Assembly: GCF_022808175.1 (NCBI RefSeq)
Contig: NZ_JALGBX010000011.1
Coordinates: 50,981-114,980, forward strand
DNA: 64,000 nt
Source of the DNA: Streptomyces sp. AP-93
GTDB lineage: Bacteria > Actinomycetota > Actinomycetes > Streptomycetales > Streptomycetaceae
Direction: 5' to 3'
The notes beneath the pieces were generated by a model that searched no databases, was not told the DNA's origin, and saw nothing but the letters and a program-made list of their open reading frames with translations. The stretch's first letter is position 1. Every line of letters begins with the position of its first letter. Below, in pieces: positions 17,322 to 26,212 of this stretch. The translations under genes and the position numbers were made by a program.

Positions 17322-18908
17322 ATGCCGCAGCAGATGATCGCCGGAAGATACGAACTCCTGGAGGAGATCAGCCACGGAGGCATGGGCGATGTCTGGCGCG
17401 GCTACGACGCCGTGCTGGACCGGCCCATCGCCGTGAAGCTGATCCGGCAGCAGTCCGTCACCTCGCCGCAGCTCGCCGAGGAGTTCGCGAAGCGGTTCCG
17501 CCGCGAGGCCCGGATCACCGCCCGGATCCAGCACCCAGGCGTGCCGCAGGTGTACGACGCAGTCCTCGACGACACGCACGAGCGGCTCTTCCTCGTCATG
17601 GAACTGGTCGAGGGCGTACAGCTGTCGGCCTACGTCGACCCCGCCCGCCCGCTGCCCGTGAGCTGGGCCGCGGCCGTCGCCGCCCAGGTCGCCACCGTGC
17701 TGTCGCACGCCCACGAAGTGCCGGCCATCCACCGGGACCTCAAGCCGAGCAACGTCCTCGTCGCCCGGGACGGGACGGTGAAGGTCCTCGACTTCGGCAT
17801 CGCGGCGATCCTGCGCACCGACGCGACCAAGCTGACCGCGACCGGCACGCCCATCGGGACCTCCCAGTACATGGCACCCGAGCAGGTCCGCGGCGGCCGT
17901 ATCACCCCCCAGACGGACCTGTACGCGCTCGGGTGCGTCCTCCACGAGCTGCTCAGCGGCCGCGTCCTGTTCCATGCGGACAGCGAGTTCCTCCTCATGT
18001 ACCAGCACGTCAGCGCAGCCCCCACCCCGCTGCGCCACCTGCGCCCCGAGGTACCGACCGCGCTGGAGGAACTCGTACTGCACCTGCTCCGCAAGGCCCC
18101 GGAAGCGCGGCCCGCCGACATCCAGGAGGTGTACGAGCGGCTGCGGCCCTTCCTGCCCGCGGCCGGGCAGGAACCGGCCCCCGACGAGGCGGGGCCGACC
18201 GGGGCACCCGACCCGACCGGGCTGTTCCGCAACCCGTACGCACCGCGTGCCCGCCCCCAGCCCGGACGGAGCGGAACCGGCGCACCCGCCGCGCAGGCCG
18301 AGGCCCCCGGGCCCCTACCCGTCCCGGCCGAACTCAGGGCCGAGATCAAGGAGGCGTACGCGCACTCCGACGCCCTCATCGAGGAGGAGCGCTTCGCCCA
18401 GGCCGCCGAGGTGCTGAGCGAGGTCATCGAGCCGGCCGCCCGGGCGCTCGGCTCCGAGAGCCGGCAGGTGCTGGAATTGCGCACCCAGCGGGCCGCCATC
18501 CGCCTGCTCGGCGGCGACTACCGGTCCGCGCTCCCCGAGTTCGCCGCGCTCGCCGACGCGTACGGCCGGATCAACGGCCCGACCAGCGAACAGGCCCGCG
18601 CCTGTCGCGCCCAGGCCGCCCGCTGCCGCGCCGAGCTCGGCCAGGTGACGGAGGCGCTCGCCGCGCTGCAGGGACTGCTGGGTGTCGTACGGTCCGTCGA
18701 CAGCGACGTCAGCGAGGAAGCCGTCGAACTGCGCCGCGACATCGGCATGCTGCTGCTCGCTCAAGGCCGGGCGGCCGAAGCCCGGGACATCCTCGAACCG
18801 CTCCACGTCGACCTCACCCTCGTCTACGGGCCCGAGGACGAGCTGACCGCGGAGATCGCCGGGGCGCTGGCGCTCATCCGCCTGGACCTCGATGGCCACA
18901 CGCCCTGA
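17322..18908 (+). CDS. Serine/threonine protein kinase with C-terminal TPR-like domain
   Basis: About 528 residues. The Hanks kinase domain is complete: glycine loop EEISHGGMGDVW, Lys39 in IAVKLI, HRDLKPSN (about 136-143), DFG (about 157) and MAPEQ (about 185-189). A Pro-rich linker with FRNPYAPRARP follows, then ~180 residues of TPR-like helices (AYAHSDALIEEERFAQAAEVL and later repeats). There is no transmembrane segment or PASTA domain, so it is cytosolic. The frame is open from an ATG at 17256, but TAGCCT at 17247-17252 looks like a -10 element placing transcription start after it; the ATG at 17322 behind GGGGGCGGGC is preferred. It is followed by the AIPR and helicase genes on the same strand, suggesting a signalling role in defence. 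Confidence 0.88.
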   Translation: MPQQMIAGRYELLEEISHGGMGDVWRGYDAVLDRPIAVKLIRQQSVTSPQLAEEFAKRFRREARITARIQHPGVPQVYDAVLDDTHERLFLVMELVEGVQLSAYVDPARPLPVSWAAAVAAQVATVLSHAHEVPAIHRDLKPSNVLVARDGTVKVLDFGIAAILRTDATKLTATGTPIGTSQYMAPEQVRGGRITPQTDLYALGCVLHELLSGRVLFHADSEFLLMYQHVSAAPTPLRHLRPEVPTALEELVLHLLRKAPEARPADIQEVYERLRPFLPAAGQEPAPDEAGPTGAPDPTGLFRNPYAPRARPQPGRSGTGAPAAQAEAPGPLPVPAELRAEIKEAYAHSDALIEEERFAQAAEVLSEVIEPAARALGSESRQVLELRTQRAAIRLLGGDYRSALPEFAALADAYGRINGPTSEQARACRAQAARCRAELGQVTEALAALQGLLGVVRSVDSDVSEEAVELRRDIGMLLLAQGRAAEARDILEPLHVDLTLVYGPEDELTAEIAGALALIRLDLDGHTP

Positions 18909-18981
18909 CCGTCGTCAGCGGCTCGGTCAAGATATGCAAGGCGGGGGGCTGGTCAGCCCCGCCGAGGGGAGGAAACGAAAC

Positions 18982-21177
18982 ATGAACGCACGGCAGTCCA
19001 AGGACGGCAAGCCTGACCTCGTCACCCAGGTGCGCCAGATAGGCAACGCTCTCAGGAGCGTCTACGGCGAACTGCTGGACGTCGGCGACCTGGCCGCCAA
19101 GTACACGGGCGAAGCATTCGAGAAGCGGCTGATGTCCCGCATGCTGACCGCCCAGGCGGTTCGGATCGTCACCGGCCTCAGCCCGGAGGAATCGGCCGCC
19201 ACCGTCATCGACGGGGACCTCGATCAGGGCATCGACGCGATCGCCGTGGTCGAGGGACCGCAGCCCCACGTGTACCTCGTCCAGAGCAAGTGGAGCGGGA
19301 AGGGCAGCGCCAAGGACGAGCGGGAAACCGTGCTCGAACTCCTCGCGGGATACCGGCTCATCGACGAGGAGAACTTCGCCCCGTTCAACCCGCGCGGCCG
19401 GCGGCTGGCCGAGTACGCGAAGTCCGTCATGGACCGGGGAGCGGTTCCCGTCACCCAGGTCGTGGTCCTGATCCGCCCCGACCTGCCCAAAGAGGGCTTC
19501 ATGCAGGCCATCGCCAACGGGGAGGCGGAGTTCAACCGCTACGGCCCGGTGCTGGACCACCGCATCATCCTGGCCGCCGAGGTGTGGGAGTCCGTCCGGG
19601 CCGACCAGGCCCCGGACCCGGTGGTTCTCTCCGCGGAGCTGTTTCCCTGGTTCGGCATGGGCTCCGACGCGCTGTACGAGTCCTACCAGGGAATCGTCGA
19701 CGCCGAACAGGTCGCGGACTGGGCCACCCAGCACGGGACGAACCTCTTCAATCTGAACAACCGCAAGCCCTTGGGGCGGACGTCCATCAACAACGCCCTG
19801 ATCTCCACTCTCACCGAGGAGCCGGCGACCTTCTGGTACTTCAACAATGGCATCACCGTGCTGTGTGACCGGGTAGACAAGGCCGTCAGGTCCGTTCGTG
19901 CCCCCCAGCAGAAACCCCTCACCCTGACGCTGCACAACGCGAGCGTCGTCAACGGTGCACAGACCGTGCGGGCGGTGGCCGATGCCATGGCCAACGACAA
20001 CGCCGCCGCCGAGGCCAAGATCAGTGTGCGAATCATCGTCACGCAGCAGGCCGAGGAGTTCGCCAGCGAGACCACGCGCGCCACCCACCGCCAGAACAGC
20101 GTCAGCGACCGTGATTTCATCACCCTCGACCCTGTCCAGGGCGACATCATGGACGAGATGAGAGCCGAACTCGGCCTGGAGTACGAGGTCCAGCGCAGCG
20201 AAGTGGATCTGCCCGAGGCGTCAGGCTGCACGGTGGTCGAGGCTGCCTGTGCCCTGGCCTGCGCGCATGTCGACAGCCAGTACGCGGCGCGGATCGCACT
20301 GTCGCTTGACCCCTTGTGGGAACGGGGTCCGCAGGGCGCCTACGACACGCTCTTCCGACCGAGGCCGAGTGTGTACCTGCTGTGGAACGCGGTCCAGGTG
20401 CTGCGTGAGGTACAGCGCTGCCTCCTCGATCTCCGCAAGCGCTACGAGGGGCGCGGCGCGGCACTGACGCAGCACGGCACGTACCTGCTCACCCATCTGG
20501 TGTTCCGGCTGCTCGACACCGAGGCCATGGGCGAGCCCGACACCAAACTGGCCTGGGCCGAAGAAGCCACCGCGAAGACAAAGGCACTCGTCGAGCGGCT
20601 GCTGCCCGTCACCATGGCCGCGATCGACGAGCTCTTCACGGAGCGCTCACAGATCCGGGCCCTGTGCTCCGACGCCGACCGTTGCCGCGACCTGATAGAG
20701 CGCGTCGTCGCCGTCATGACCGGTGATGAGCAGGAGGGCCGCCGCTCCCCGGACACCTACCGCCGTGCCCGCCCCCAGCGCAAGCGCCGCCGACCCAACG
20801 CCGTGCACGTACTCGTCGACAAGCGGGTCCTGAACGACGGTGAACCGCTGATGCTCAGCACGGCCTACCCGATGGAGGCCGAAGCCCTGCGGGATTGGCT
20901 CGCCGAGGACGAGCGGCGGGCCCGTGCGAGCTGGGTGAACGACCGTACGAAGCCGATCCTCTGGGCGGCCGATGGCGAACAGTATTCGCCCGCCGGGCTG
21001 ATCGCCCGTATGTGGGAGCTGGCCGAATGGGCAGAGCGGCCCGTCGCGAACCAGGGCACCGCCCGTTGGGCCACCAAGTCGGGGGAGACCCTTGCCGATC
21101 TCGCTTGGCGGACCCTGGGCGCTCTGGAGGAGCCGGAGGAGCCGGGACAGCAGGCTGACGAAGAGGCCGGCCACTAG
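18982..21177 (+). CDS. AIPR family (abortive infection) protein with nuclease-like N-terminus
   Basis: About 731 residues. AIPR hallmarks are FWYFNNGITVLCD (about 284-296) and NASVVNGAQTVRAV (about 319-332), followed by ATHRQNSVSDRDF. Upstream, DGDLDQGIDAI (about 77-87) and VYLVQSKW (about 97-104) supply the Asp and Gln-x-Lys pattern of a PD-(D/E)XK restriction-like fold. AIPR proteins were first linked to abortive infection in lactococci and often sit in R-M loci. A basic linker (RRARPQRKRRRP) leads to a ~120-residue C-terminal module with YSPAGLIARMWELAEW that I cannot name. The start at 18982 has GGGGAGGAAACG upstream. It lies 73 nt after the kinase and 41 nt before the helicase. Confidence 0.87.
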   Translation: MNARQSKDGKPDLVTQVRQIGNALRSVYGELLDVGDLAAKYTGEAFEKRLMSRMLTAQAVRIVTGLSPEESAATVIDGDLDQGIDAIAVVEGPQPHVYLVQSKWSGKGSAKDERETVLELLAGYRLIDEENFAPFNPRGRRLAEYAKSVMDRGAVPVTQVVVLIRPDLPKEGFMQAIANGEAEFNRYGPVLDHRIILAAEVWESVRADQAPDPVVLSAELFPWFGMGSDALYESYQGIVDAEQVADWATQHGTNLFNLNNRKPLGRTSINNALISTLTEEPATFWYFNNGITVLCDRVDKAVRSVRAPQQKPLTLTLHNASVVNGAQTVRAVADAMANDNAAAEAKISVRIIVTQQAEEFASETTRATHRQNSVSDRDFITLDPVQGDIMDEMRAELGLEYEVQRSEVDLPEASGCTVVEAACALACAHVDSQYAARIALSLDPLWERGPQGAYDTLFRPRPSVYLLWNAVQVLREVQRCLLDLRKRYEGRGAALTQHGTYLLTHLVFRLLDTEAMGEPDTKLAWAEEATAKTKALVERLLPVTMAAIDELFTERSQIRALCSDADRCRDLIERVVAVMTGDEQEGRRSPDTYRRARPQRKRRRPNAVHVLVDKRVLNDGEPLMLSTAYPMEAEALRDWLAEDERRARASWVNDRTKPILWAADGEQYSPAGLIARMWELAEWAERPVANQGTARWATKSGETLADLAWRTLGALEEPEEPGQQADEEAGH

Positions 21178-21218
21178 AACCACCGGCGCATCACGACCAG
21201 GAGAGAGAACCACCAGCC

Positions 21219-23351
21219 ATGCCCCGCCTAGCTTTCGACATCGCCTTCTGCGCCCAGCTCCCGAAACTCCAGGGCACGGTCCGGCAGGGGGTGTTCGATG
21301 CCTGGGAGAAGTTCGAACGTCTCACCCTGGACCAGCTGTTCAAGGACCCCGGCCTGAACCTGGAGGCCCTCAAGGGGGCACGTGACCGCAACATCCGGAC
21401 CATCCGGATCGACCGGGGGACCCGCGGGGTCGTGCTCGCACCCGACAGCGGGGACACGTACGTCCTGCTCCGGGTGCTGCCGCACGACGCGGCCAACGCC
21501 TGGGCGGTCAAACAGAAGGCGAGCATCAACACGGTCACCCGGGCCGTCGAGATCCGCGACATCGCCGTACTGGAGGAACTCACCCCTGCCTACGAGCGGA
21601 TCGCGCCAGCGCCCGCACAACGGCTCTTCGCCGAGTTCTCGGACGGGGACCTGGCCGCCCTCGGCATCGACGGAACCACGCTCGACCAGGCCCGGGTACT
21701 GACTACGCATTCACAGCTGCAGGCGTTCGCTCCCTTCTTCCCGCAGGACCAGCGCGACGTCCTGGAGTACCTCGCCGCCGGTTTCACGGTGGAGGACGTG
21801 TGGCGTGACGTGGTGGCCGTCAGCCTGGCCGCCGCCGACAGCGCGGAGCCCGTGGACCCGGTGGACTACGAGAGCGCCATCCGGCGCACCCGCACCCGCA
21901 TCGCCCTGGTCACCGGATCGGAGGAGCTCCGCGAGATCCTCGACAAGCCCTTCGCCGCCTGGCGGGTGTTCCTGCACCCCTCCCAGCACAAGGTGGCCTA
22001 CCGCGCTTCGTACTCCGGTCCGGCGCAGGTCACCGGAGGCCCCGGCACGGGCAAGACGGTCGTCGCCCTGCACCGCGTGCGGCACCTGCTCGGCCACCTG
22101 CGGGAGGGCGACCGCATCCTGCTCACCACCTACACCAATGCGCTGGTGGCGGCTCTCCGCGCCGGCCTCGCCGAACTCGTGGACGACGGGACGCTCCGGG
22201 ACCGGGTGGACATCATGACCGTCGACGCGTTCGCAGGGCGCGTGGTGTCCACCTCACGTCGGCCGCTGCGCGCCGACGAGGAACCCGCCCGCTGGCAGCG
22301 GGCCGCGCAGGCCTCGGGCTTCGCCGGTAGCCCGCAGTTCCTCGCCCAGGAATACAGGCATGTCGTCCTCGCCCGGAACCTGCGCACGTACGAGCAGTAC
22401 GAAACCGCCGAACGGAGGGGGCGCGGCAGCGCCCTGCCGCCCGCGGCCAGGCCCTCGGTATGGCGTGCCATGGAGGAGTTTGCCGACCGGCTCGGCTCCG
22501 AAGGCCTGCGCACTTACCTCGGCACGTGCGCCGAGGCCGCGGACCTCCTGGAACGGTCCGGTCCGCGCTACCGGCACATCGTCGTAGACGAGGCCCAGGA
22601 CCTGCATCCCGCTCAGTGGCGCCTCCTGCGCGCGGCCGCTCCGGCGCGCCCGGACGACCTGTTCATCGCAGGTGACCCGCATCAGCGGATCTACGACTGC
22701 AAGGTCTCGCTCAAGGCGGTCGGGATCAAGGTCGCGGGCCGGTCGGCGAAGATGCGGAAGAACTACCGATCGACCCACGAGATCCTCAGCTGGTCCACCG
22801 CGCTGCTGATCGGGCGCCCCTTCGCGGAGCTGGAGGACGACGCCCGTCACGAAACACTTCTCGGCTACCGCTCGGCGCTCCACGGGGGACTCCCCGAGAC
22901 CCACGCGGCCACCACGCAGGAAGAGGAACTGGGCGCCCTCGTCACCCGTGTCCGGGGATGGCTCGAGGAAGGCGTCGCCCTCGGTGACATCGGCGTGAGT
23001 GCTCGCTTCAACCGGACTTGCGACCAGGTGGCGGAGCACTTGACGGCCGCCGGCATTCCTGCGCGGCGGCTGCGGGCCGACCGGCCGACCGTGGCCGACG
23101 CGGTGAACGTGGGCACCATGCACTCCTTCAAAGGCCTGGAGTACCGCTGCGTCGCAGTGGTCGGCGTCCACGACGGCGCTCTGCCGTTCCCCAAGGCGGT
23201 GACGCCTATGGACCTTGACCGTCTCCAGCACGAGGCCGACCTGCTCGCTGAGCGCTGCCTGCTGTTCGTCGCCTGCACGAGAGCGCGCGACGGGCTGTAC
23301 GTGTCCTGGTCGGGTGAGCCGAGCCCGTTCCTGCGGGAATCCGGCGTCTGA
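21219..23351 (+). CDS. UvrD/Rep-type helicase with RelE/ParE-like N-terminal domain
   Basis: 710 residues. The SF1A motor has Walker A GGPGTGKT (about 274-281), DEAQD (about 457-461), GDPHQRIY, the motif IV/V region MHSFKGLEYR (about 634-643) and ACTRARDGLYV. The first ~95 residues (LPKLQGTVRQGVFDAWEKF, a Lys/Arg-rich middle, YVLLRVLPHDAANAWA) resemble a RelE/ParE toxin fold joined to a helicase, an arrangement known in actinobacterial helicases. It should unwind DNA 3' to 5' or process nucleic acid under AIPR/kinase control. RBS AGGAGAGAG precedes the ATG. It ends 2 bp before the convergent GIY-YIG gene. Confidence 0.9.
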   Translation: MPRLAFDIAFCAQLPKLQGTVRQGVFDAWEKFERLTLDQLFKDPGLNLEALKGARDRNIRTIRIDRGTRGVVLAPDSGDTYVLLRVLPHDAANAWAVKQKASINTVTRAVEIRDIAVLEELTPAYERIAPAPAQRLFAEFSDGDLAALGIDGTTLDQARVLTTHSQLQAFAPFFPQDQRDVLEYLAAGFTVEDVWRDVVAVSLAAADSAEPVDPVDYESAIRRTRTRIALVTGSEELREILDKPFAAWRVFLHPSQHKVAYRASYSGPAQVTGGPGTGKTVVALHRVRHLLGHLREGDRILLTTYTNALVAALRAGLAELVDDGTLRDRVDIMTVDAFAGRVVSTSRRPLRADEEPARWQRAAQASGFAGSPQFLAQEYRHVVLARNLRTYEQYETAERRGRGSALPPAARPSVWRAMEEFADRLGSEGLRTYLGTCAEAADLLERSGPRYRHIVVDEAQDLHPAQWRLLRAAAPARPDDLFIAGDPHQRIYDCKVSLKAVGIKVAGRSAKMRKNYRSTHEILSWSTALLIGRPFAELEDDARHETLLGYRSALHGGLPETHAATTQEEELGALVTRVRGWLEEGVALGDIGVSARFNRTCDQVAEHLTAAGIPARRLRADRPTVADAVNVGTMHSFKGLEYRCVAVVGVHDGALPFPKAVTPMDLDRLQHEADLLAERCLLFVACTRARDGLYVSWSGEPSPFLRESGV

Positions 23352-23353
23352 GT

Positions 23354-25906
23354 TCACCCCGGGCCGTTGCGTCCGAGCTGCCGCAACCAGAACTCGGGAG
23401 GCTGGGGCCGAATCGCCGGCTCGGCCCAGCCGTCTTCCGAACGGGGGTTCCTCGGCGCCCAGGTGCGGGGAGGCCGCAGAGCGAGTACCTCTCTGACCCG
23501 TGCTCCCATGGCCGGAGAGATGTCCCGAGTCGTGAAATTCATCAGCAGCGGCCAGCCCGATGGATCACGCTGAAGGGCCCATGAGCGGTAGGTGATCTGG
23601 CAGAACGAGTCGGCTTCGAAGACAACGGCCTGGCAGTGCTCCGCCCCGTCCTTGTCCGACAGCCAGACGAGCCGGTCTCCTGCCACCAGGCGTTCGCGGC
23701 CGAGCAGCATGCCGTTGGGAGCAGTCGCCTTCCGGTCGAGGAAGGGCACCGGGTCTTCATCCCCGCCCGGGTCGTTGTCGCTGAATCCGGCGACGTGCCC
23801 GGGGTCGTTCGTTACGTGGATCTCCAGCAGGTCATGGTCCGCATGTGCCTGCCACAGATCGAGGGGTTCGGCGGGGCTGAACAGGTCGGGCAGGGCGGTG
23901 AGCGCGAAGATCTCGTCCGCTGCCAGCGGGAGGACGACACGGTCCCCTGACCGCAGCCGATGGACGGCCGGGAGCGATTCCCATGAGCTGATCCCGGTCA
24001 CCGTCTGCTGGCAATGACGGATCGCTGTGACGGCGGTATCCAACGACACTCGGAAGAATTCTCGGTTACCGGACACCCTTTGCGCAGCCAGGAGCCGGTG
24101 AACAGCCTGCTCCACCTGAGCGGCGTGTGATGACGCGGTCCGGAAGAGCACCTCGTAGGGGAAGGGCACCGATGTGCGGGACAGTTCCTTTGCCCGGTCC
24201 TCTGCGAGACGCTCGGAGTAGCCGATCTTGAGCATGTCGGGGAATGCCGGGTTTCTCTGGACGTAAACGAACCCGATCTCTCTGCGGGAGGGACGGCCGG
24301 GCGGTGCAGATGGTTGACGAGTGTGGTGAGTCTTCCGGACCGTCGTCTGCTGCGGAAAGGCAGAAAGGGATACCGGGGGATCCGTGACCAGCGGTGTGAT
24401 TCCACCGTCAAGGGCAGAAGCGGGGACGCCGGTGATGTGGCGCGCCGCGGCGTAGTGTTCAAGACGGCCGTGGCGGAGGCGCTTCAGCTCGCGCGTGAGA
24501 GCCTGGATCCCCTCATAGATGTCGTGATCCGCATCCCACGCCCCAGGCAGCGATCTGGTCAGGGCCTGGGTGGCGACCTGTGTGATAAGCCCTGCGAGCT
24601 CTTGGGGCACAGCCGCGTACGAGGTGCCCACATGGGTTGCCTCGATCTCCCATTCGTCCTGGGACCCCACAAAGAGGTCGATGGGAACGCCCGGCCGACG
24701 CCCGATGAGGAGCAATTCGCAGAGATGCGCCGGGTTGGCCAGATCGAAGACGAAGCGGGCGAGCATGCCCACGGACGCCGTTCTAGGCTTGCGGACGATC
24801 ATTGTCAGTCTGTCCTGGGCTGTGGGGTCCTCTTCGAAGCTGAGTGGAAGAACTCCCTCATCCAGAACACCTTCGACAGCAGCCGCTTCAGCAGCGTTGC
24901 GCGCGATGATGTTCCACCAGGGCAGGGCCGCCCAGATGCCGTGTACTGCCTGGGCCTCGCTGTCGTACGTGCTTCCCGACCTGATGTCTCCGGCCCAGTT
25001 CAGGTAGGTGAGGATGCAGGCATCCCTGAATTTCTCCCCCTGGGAGCGGGCCTGGACCAATTCACGCTCAGCACTGCTCAGGCTGCGAATCGTATCGGCG
25101 AGTCGTGTGCGTTGCTCCCCGACCAACTGCAGTGCGCGGGCGCTGACCGTCCGTAGTGCGGCATCCGCCTTCGGGTGGGTGAGAGCTGTCCGCAAGTACC
25201 GCTCAACTCCGGCGCACCCGACCGCCTCGGACCCGAGTTCCTGCAGATGACCGGCCTTATGGGCGGTGAACTCGCTCAGCCAGCGTTCACTGCGGGTACT
25301 GCCCCCCTTGCCCATGGCAAACGCGGCAAGATTGGCGACGCGGCCATCGGGTTCTGCTTTGAGGTGGTGCCAGATGTCTTTGAAGTCCTCCAGGGAAATG
25401 ATCGAGGGGGTGACGTGGCAGTCCGATGCCTCGGAGCTCTCCATGCCCCAGTACCTGATCAGTTCCTGTCGCACCTGAGTCTCGGTGACCGCCCGAGCGC
25501 GCTGATGCGCCCAGAAATCCACGAGGAGGCGGTGTGTGCTCTCAGGATCCTCGCCACGCAGGCCAAGCCCGAGCAGGAGAACCGAGCCGCCGATTCCTCC
25601 GTGATACTCCATGTGCCGCCGGACGTGCTCGACGAATCCAGTCAGTTCGCTCAAGTCGGGCTGCGGGCCGGCGAATACGGGCATCCCCGCCAGCGCTTCA
25701 GCGATGTCACTGGTCGACAGGCCGCGCGCTTCCAAAACAACCGTCCGTGTGACGAGGAGGGCGCCTAGCAGCTCCGGGTCCCCGAGCTCGCCCAAGAGCC
25801 GCCCGGGATCGAGAAGTGGGTGCTGACCCGACGCGGCGATCAACCCCGTGCAGATGTCCCGGATCCACTGCCCACGCTGTGCAGTGAGTGTGCCAGTGGA
25901 TCGCAT
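23354..25906 (-). CDS. Large protein with T5orf172 (GIY-YIG) nuclease domain
   Basis: About 850 residues. Residues ~545-632 form a T5orf172/MUG113 GIY-YIG domain: GFVYVQRNPAFPDMLKIGYS, then AEDRAKELSRTSVPFPYEV, VEQAVHRLL and NREFFRVS, with catalytic-type Tyr, Gly, Arg and Glu present. The ~540 residues before it are helical without a family I recognise. The ~220 residues after it contain a Trp-rich C-terminal segment. The Met at 25906 was chosen because the frame farther upstream runs through the tRNA-Arg gene and its terminator. It is convergent with the helicase and lies next to a tRNA. Probable defence nuclease, but with unknown partners. Confidence 0.78.
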   Translation of the reverse strand: MRSTGTLTAQRGQWIRDICTGLIAASGQHPLLDPGRLLGELGDPELLGALLVTRTVVLEARGLSTSDIAEALAGMPVFAGPQPDLSELTGFVEHVRRHMEYHGGIGGSVLLLGLGLRGEDPESTHRLLVDFWAHQRARAVTETQVRQELIRYWGMESSEASDCHVTPSIISLEDFKDIWHHLKAEPDGRVANLAAFAMGKGGSTRSERWLSEFTAHKAGHLQELGSEAVGCAGVERYLRTALTHPKADAALRTVSARALQLVGEQRTRLADTIRSLSSAERELVQARSQGEKFRDACILTYLNWAGDIRSGSTYDSEAQAVHGIWAALPWWNIIARNAAEAAAVEGVLDEGVLPLSFEEDPTAQDRLTMIVRKPRTASVGMLARFVFDLANPAHLCELLLIGRRPGVPIDLFVGSQDEWEIEATHVGTSYAAVPQELAGLITQVATQALTRSLPGAWDADHDIYEGIQALTRELKRLRHGRLEHYAAARHITGVPASALDGGITPLVTDPPVSLSAFPQQTTVRKTHHTRQPSAPPGRPSRREIGFVYVQRNPAFPDMLKIGYSERLAEDRAKELSRTSVPFPYEVLFRTASSHAAQVEQAVHRLLAAQRVSGNREFFRVSLDTAVTAIRHCQQTVTGISSWESLPAVHRLRSGDRVVLPLAADEIFALTALPDLFSPAEPLDLWQAHADHDLLEIHVTNDPGHVAGFSDNDPGGDEDPVPFLDRKATAPNGMLLGRERLVAGDRLVWLSDKDGAEHCQAVVFEADSFCQITYRSWALQRDPSGWPLLMNFTTRDISPAMGARVREVLALRPPRTWAPRNPRSEDGWAEPAIRPQPPEFWLRQLGRNGPG

Positions 25907-25930
25907 GGCTGCTCTGCCCCCTACAAAGAA

Positions 25931-25966
25931 AACCCCGCCTCCAGCGATCTTGCTGGTGGCGGGGTT
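25931..25966 (-). terminator. Intrinsic terminator of tRNA-Arg
   Basis: AACCCCGCC (25931-25939) pairs with GGCGGGGTT (25958-25966), with an inner CCAGC/GCTGG stem. On the minus strand the stem is followed by TTTTCTTT. This is a canonical Rho-independent terminator about 20 nt downstream of the tRNA. Confidence 0.85.
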
Positions 25967-25986
25967 CGTCGGCACTTCTTGCGAAG

Positions 25987-26058
25987 TGCCCCCGGCAGGA
26001 TTCGAACCTGCGCACACGGCTCCGGAGGCCGTTGCTCTATCCCCTGAGCTACGGGGGC
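25987..26058 (-). tRNA. tRNA-Arg (anticodon CCG)
   Basis: 72 nt on the minus strand. Acceptor GCCCCCG pairs with CGGGGGC, discriminator A. D-arm GCTC-AGGGGATA-GAGC, anticodon stem ACGGC/GCCGT around loop CTCCGGA (anticodon CCG, reads CGG), and T-arm GCAGG-TTCGAAT-CCTGC. CCA is not encoded, as in many Streptomyces tRNAs. A TAGTGT -10-like element lies about 31 bp upstream (26094-26089). The 3' end of the gene faces the defence island. Confidence 0.97.
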
Positions 26059-26212
26059 GCTGTCGCTGGTGTTGCTGCGACGGGTTGAACACTACCAGCT
26101 TCCCGGCGGTGATCAGGAACGGATTGGCGGGGAGGGGGACGTGGGTCGCCCGGTGGGGGTGGAAGTGGCAAAAACCCGGACGCGGGGGCCGGGGCGGACC
26201 TACTCTCGAGTT

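Noticed and set aside
25987..26058. Attachment-site duplication of the tRNA 3' end elsewhere in the window
   Set aside because: I looked by eye for the GGCAGGATTCGAACC segment to the left of the tRNA and did not find a second copy; it may lie outside the window.
25907..26092. N-terminal extension of the GIY-YIG gene to 26092
   Set aside because: It would read through the whole tRNA-Arg and its terminator; the Met at 25906 is far more likely.
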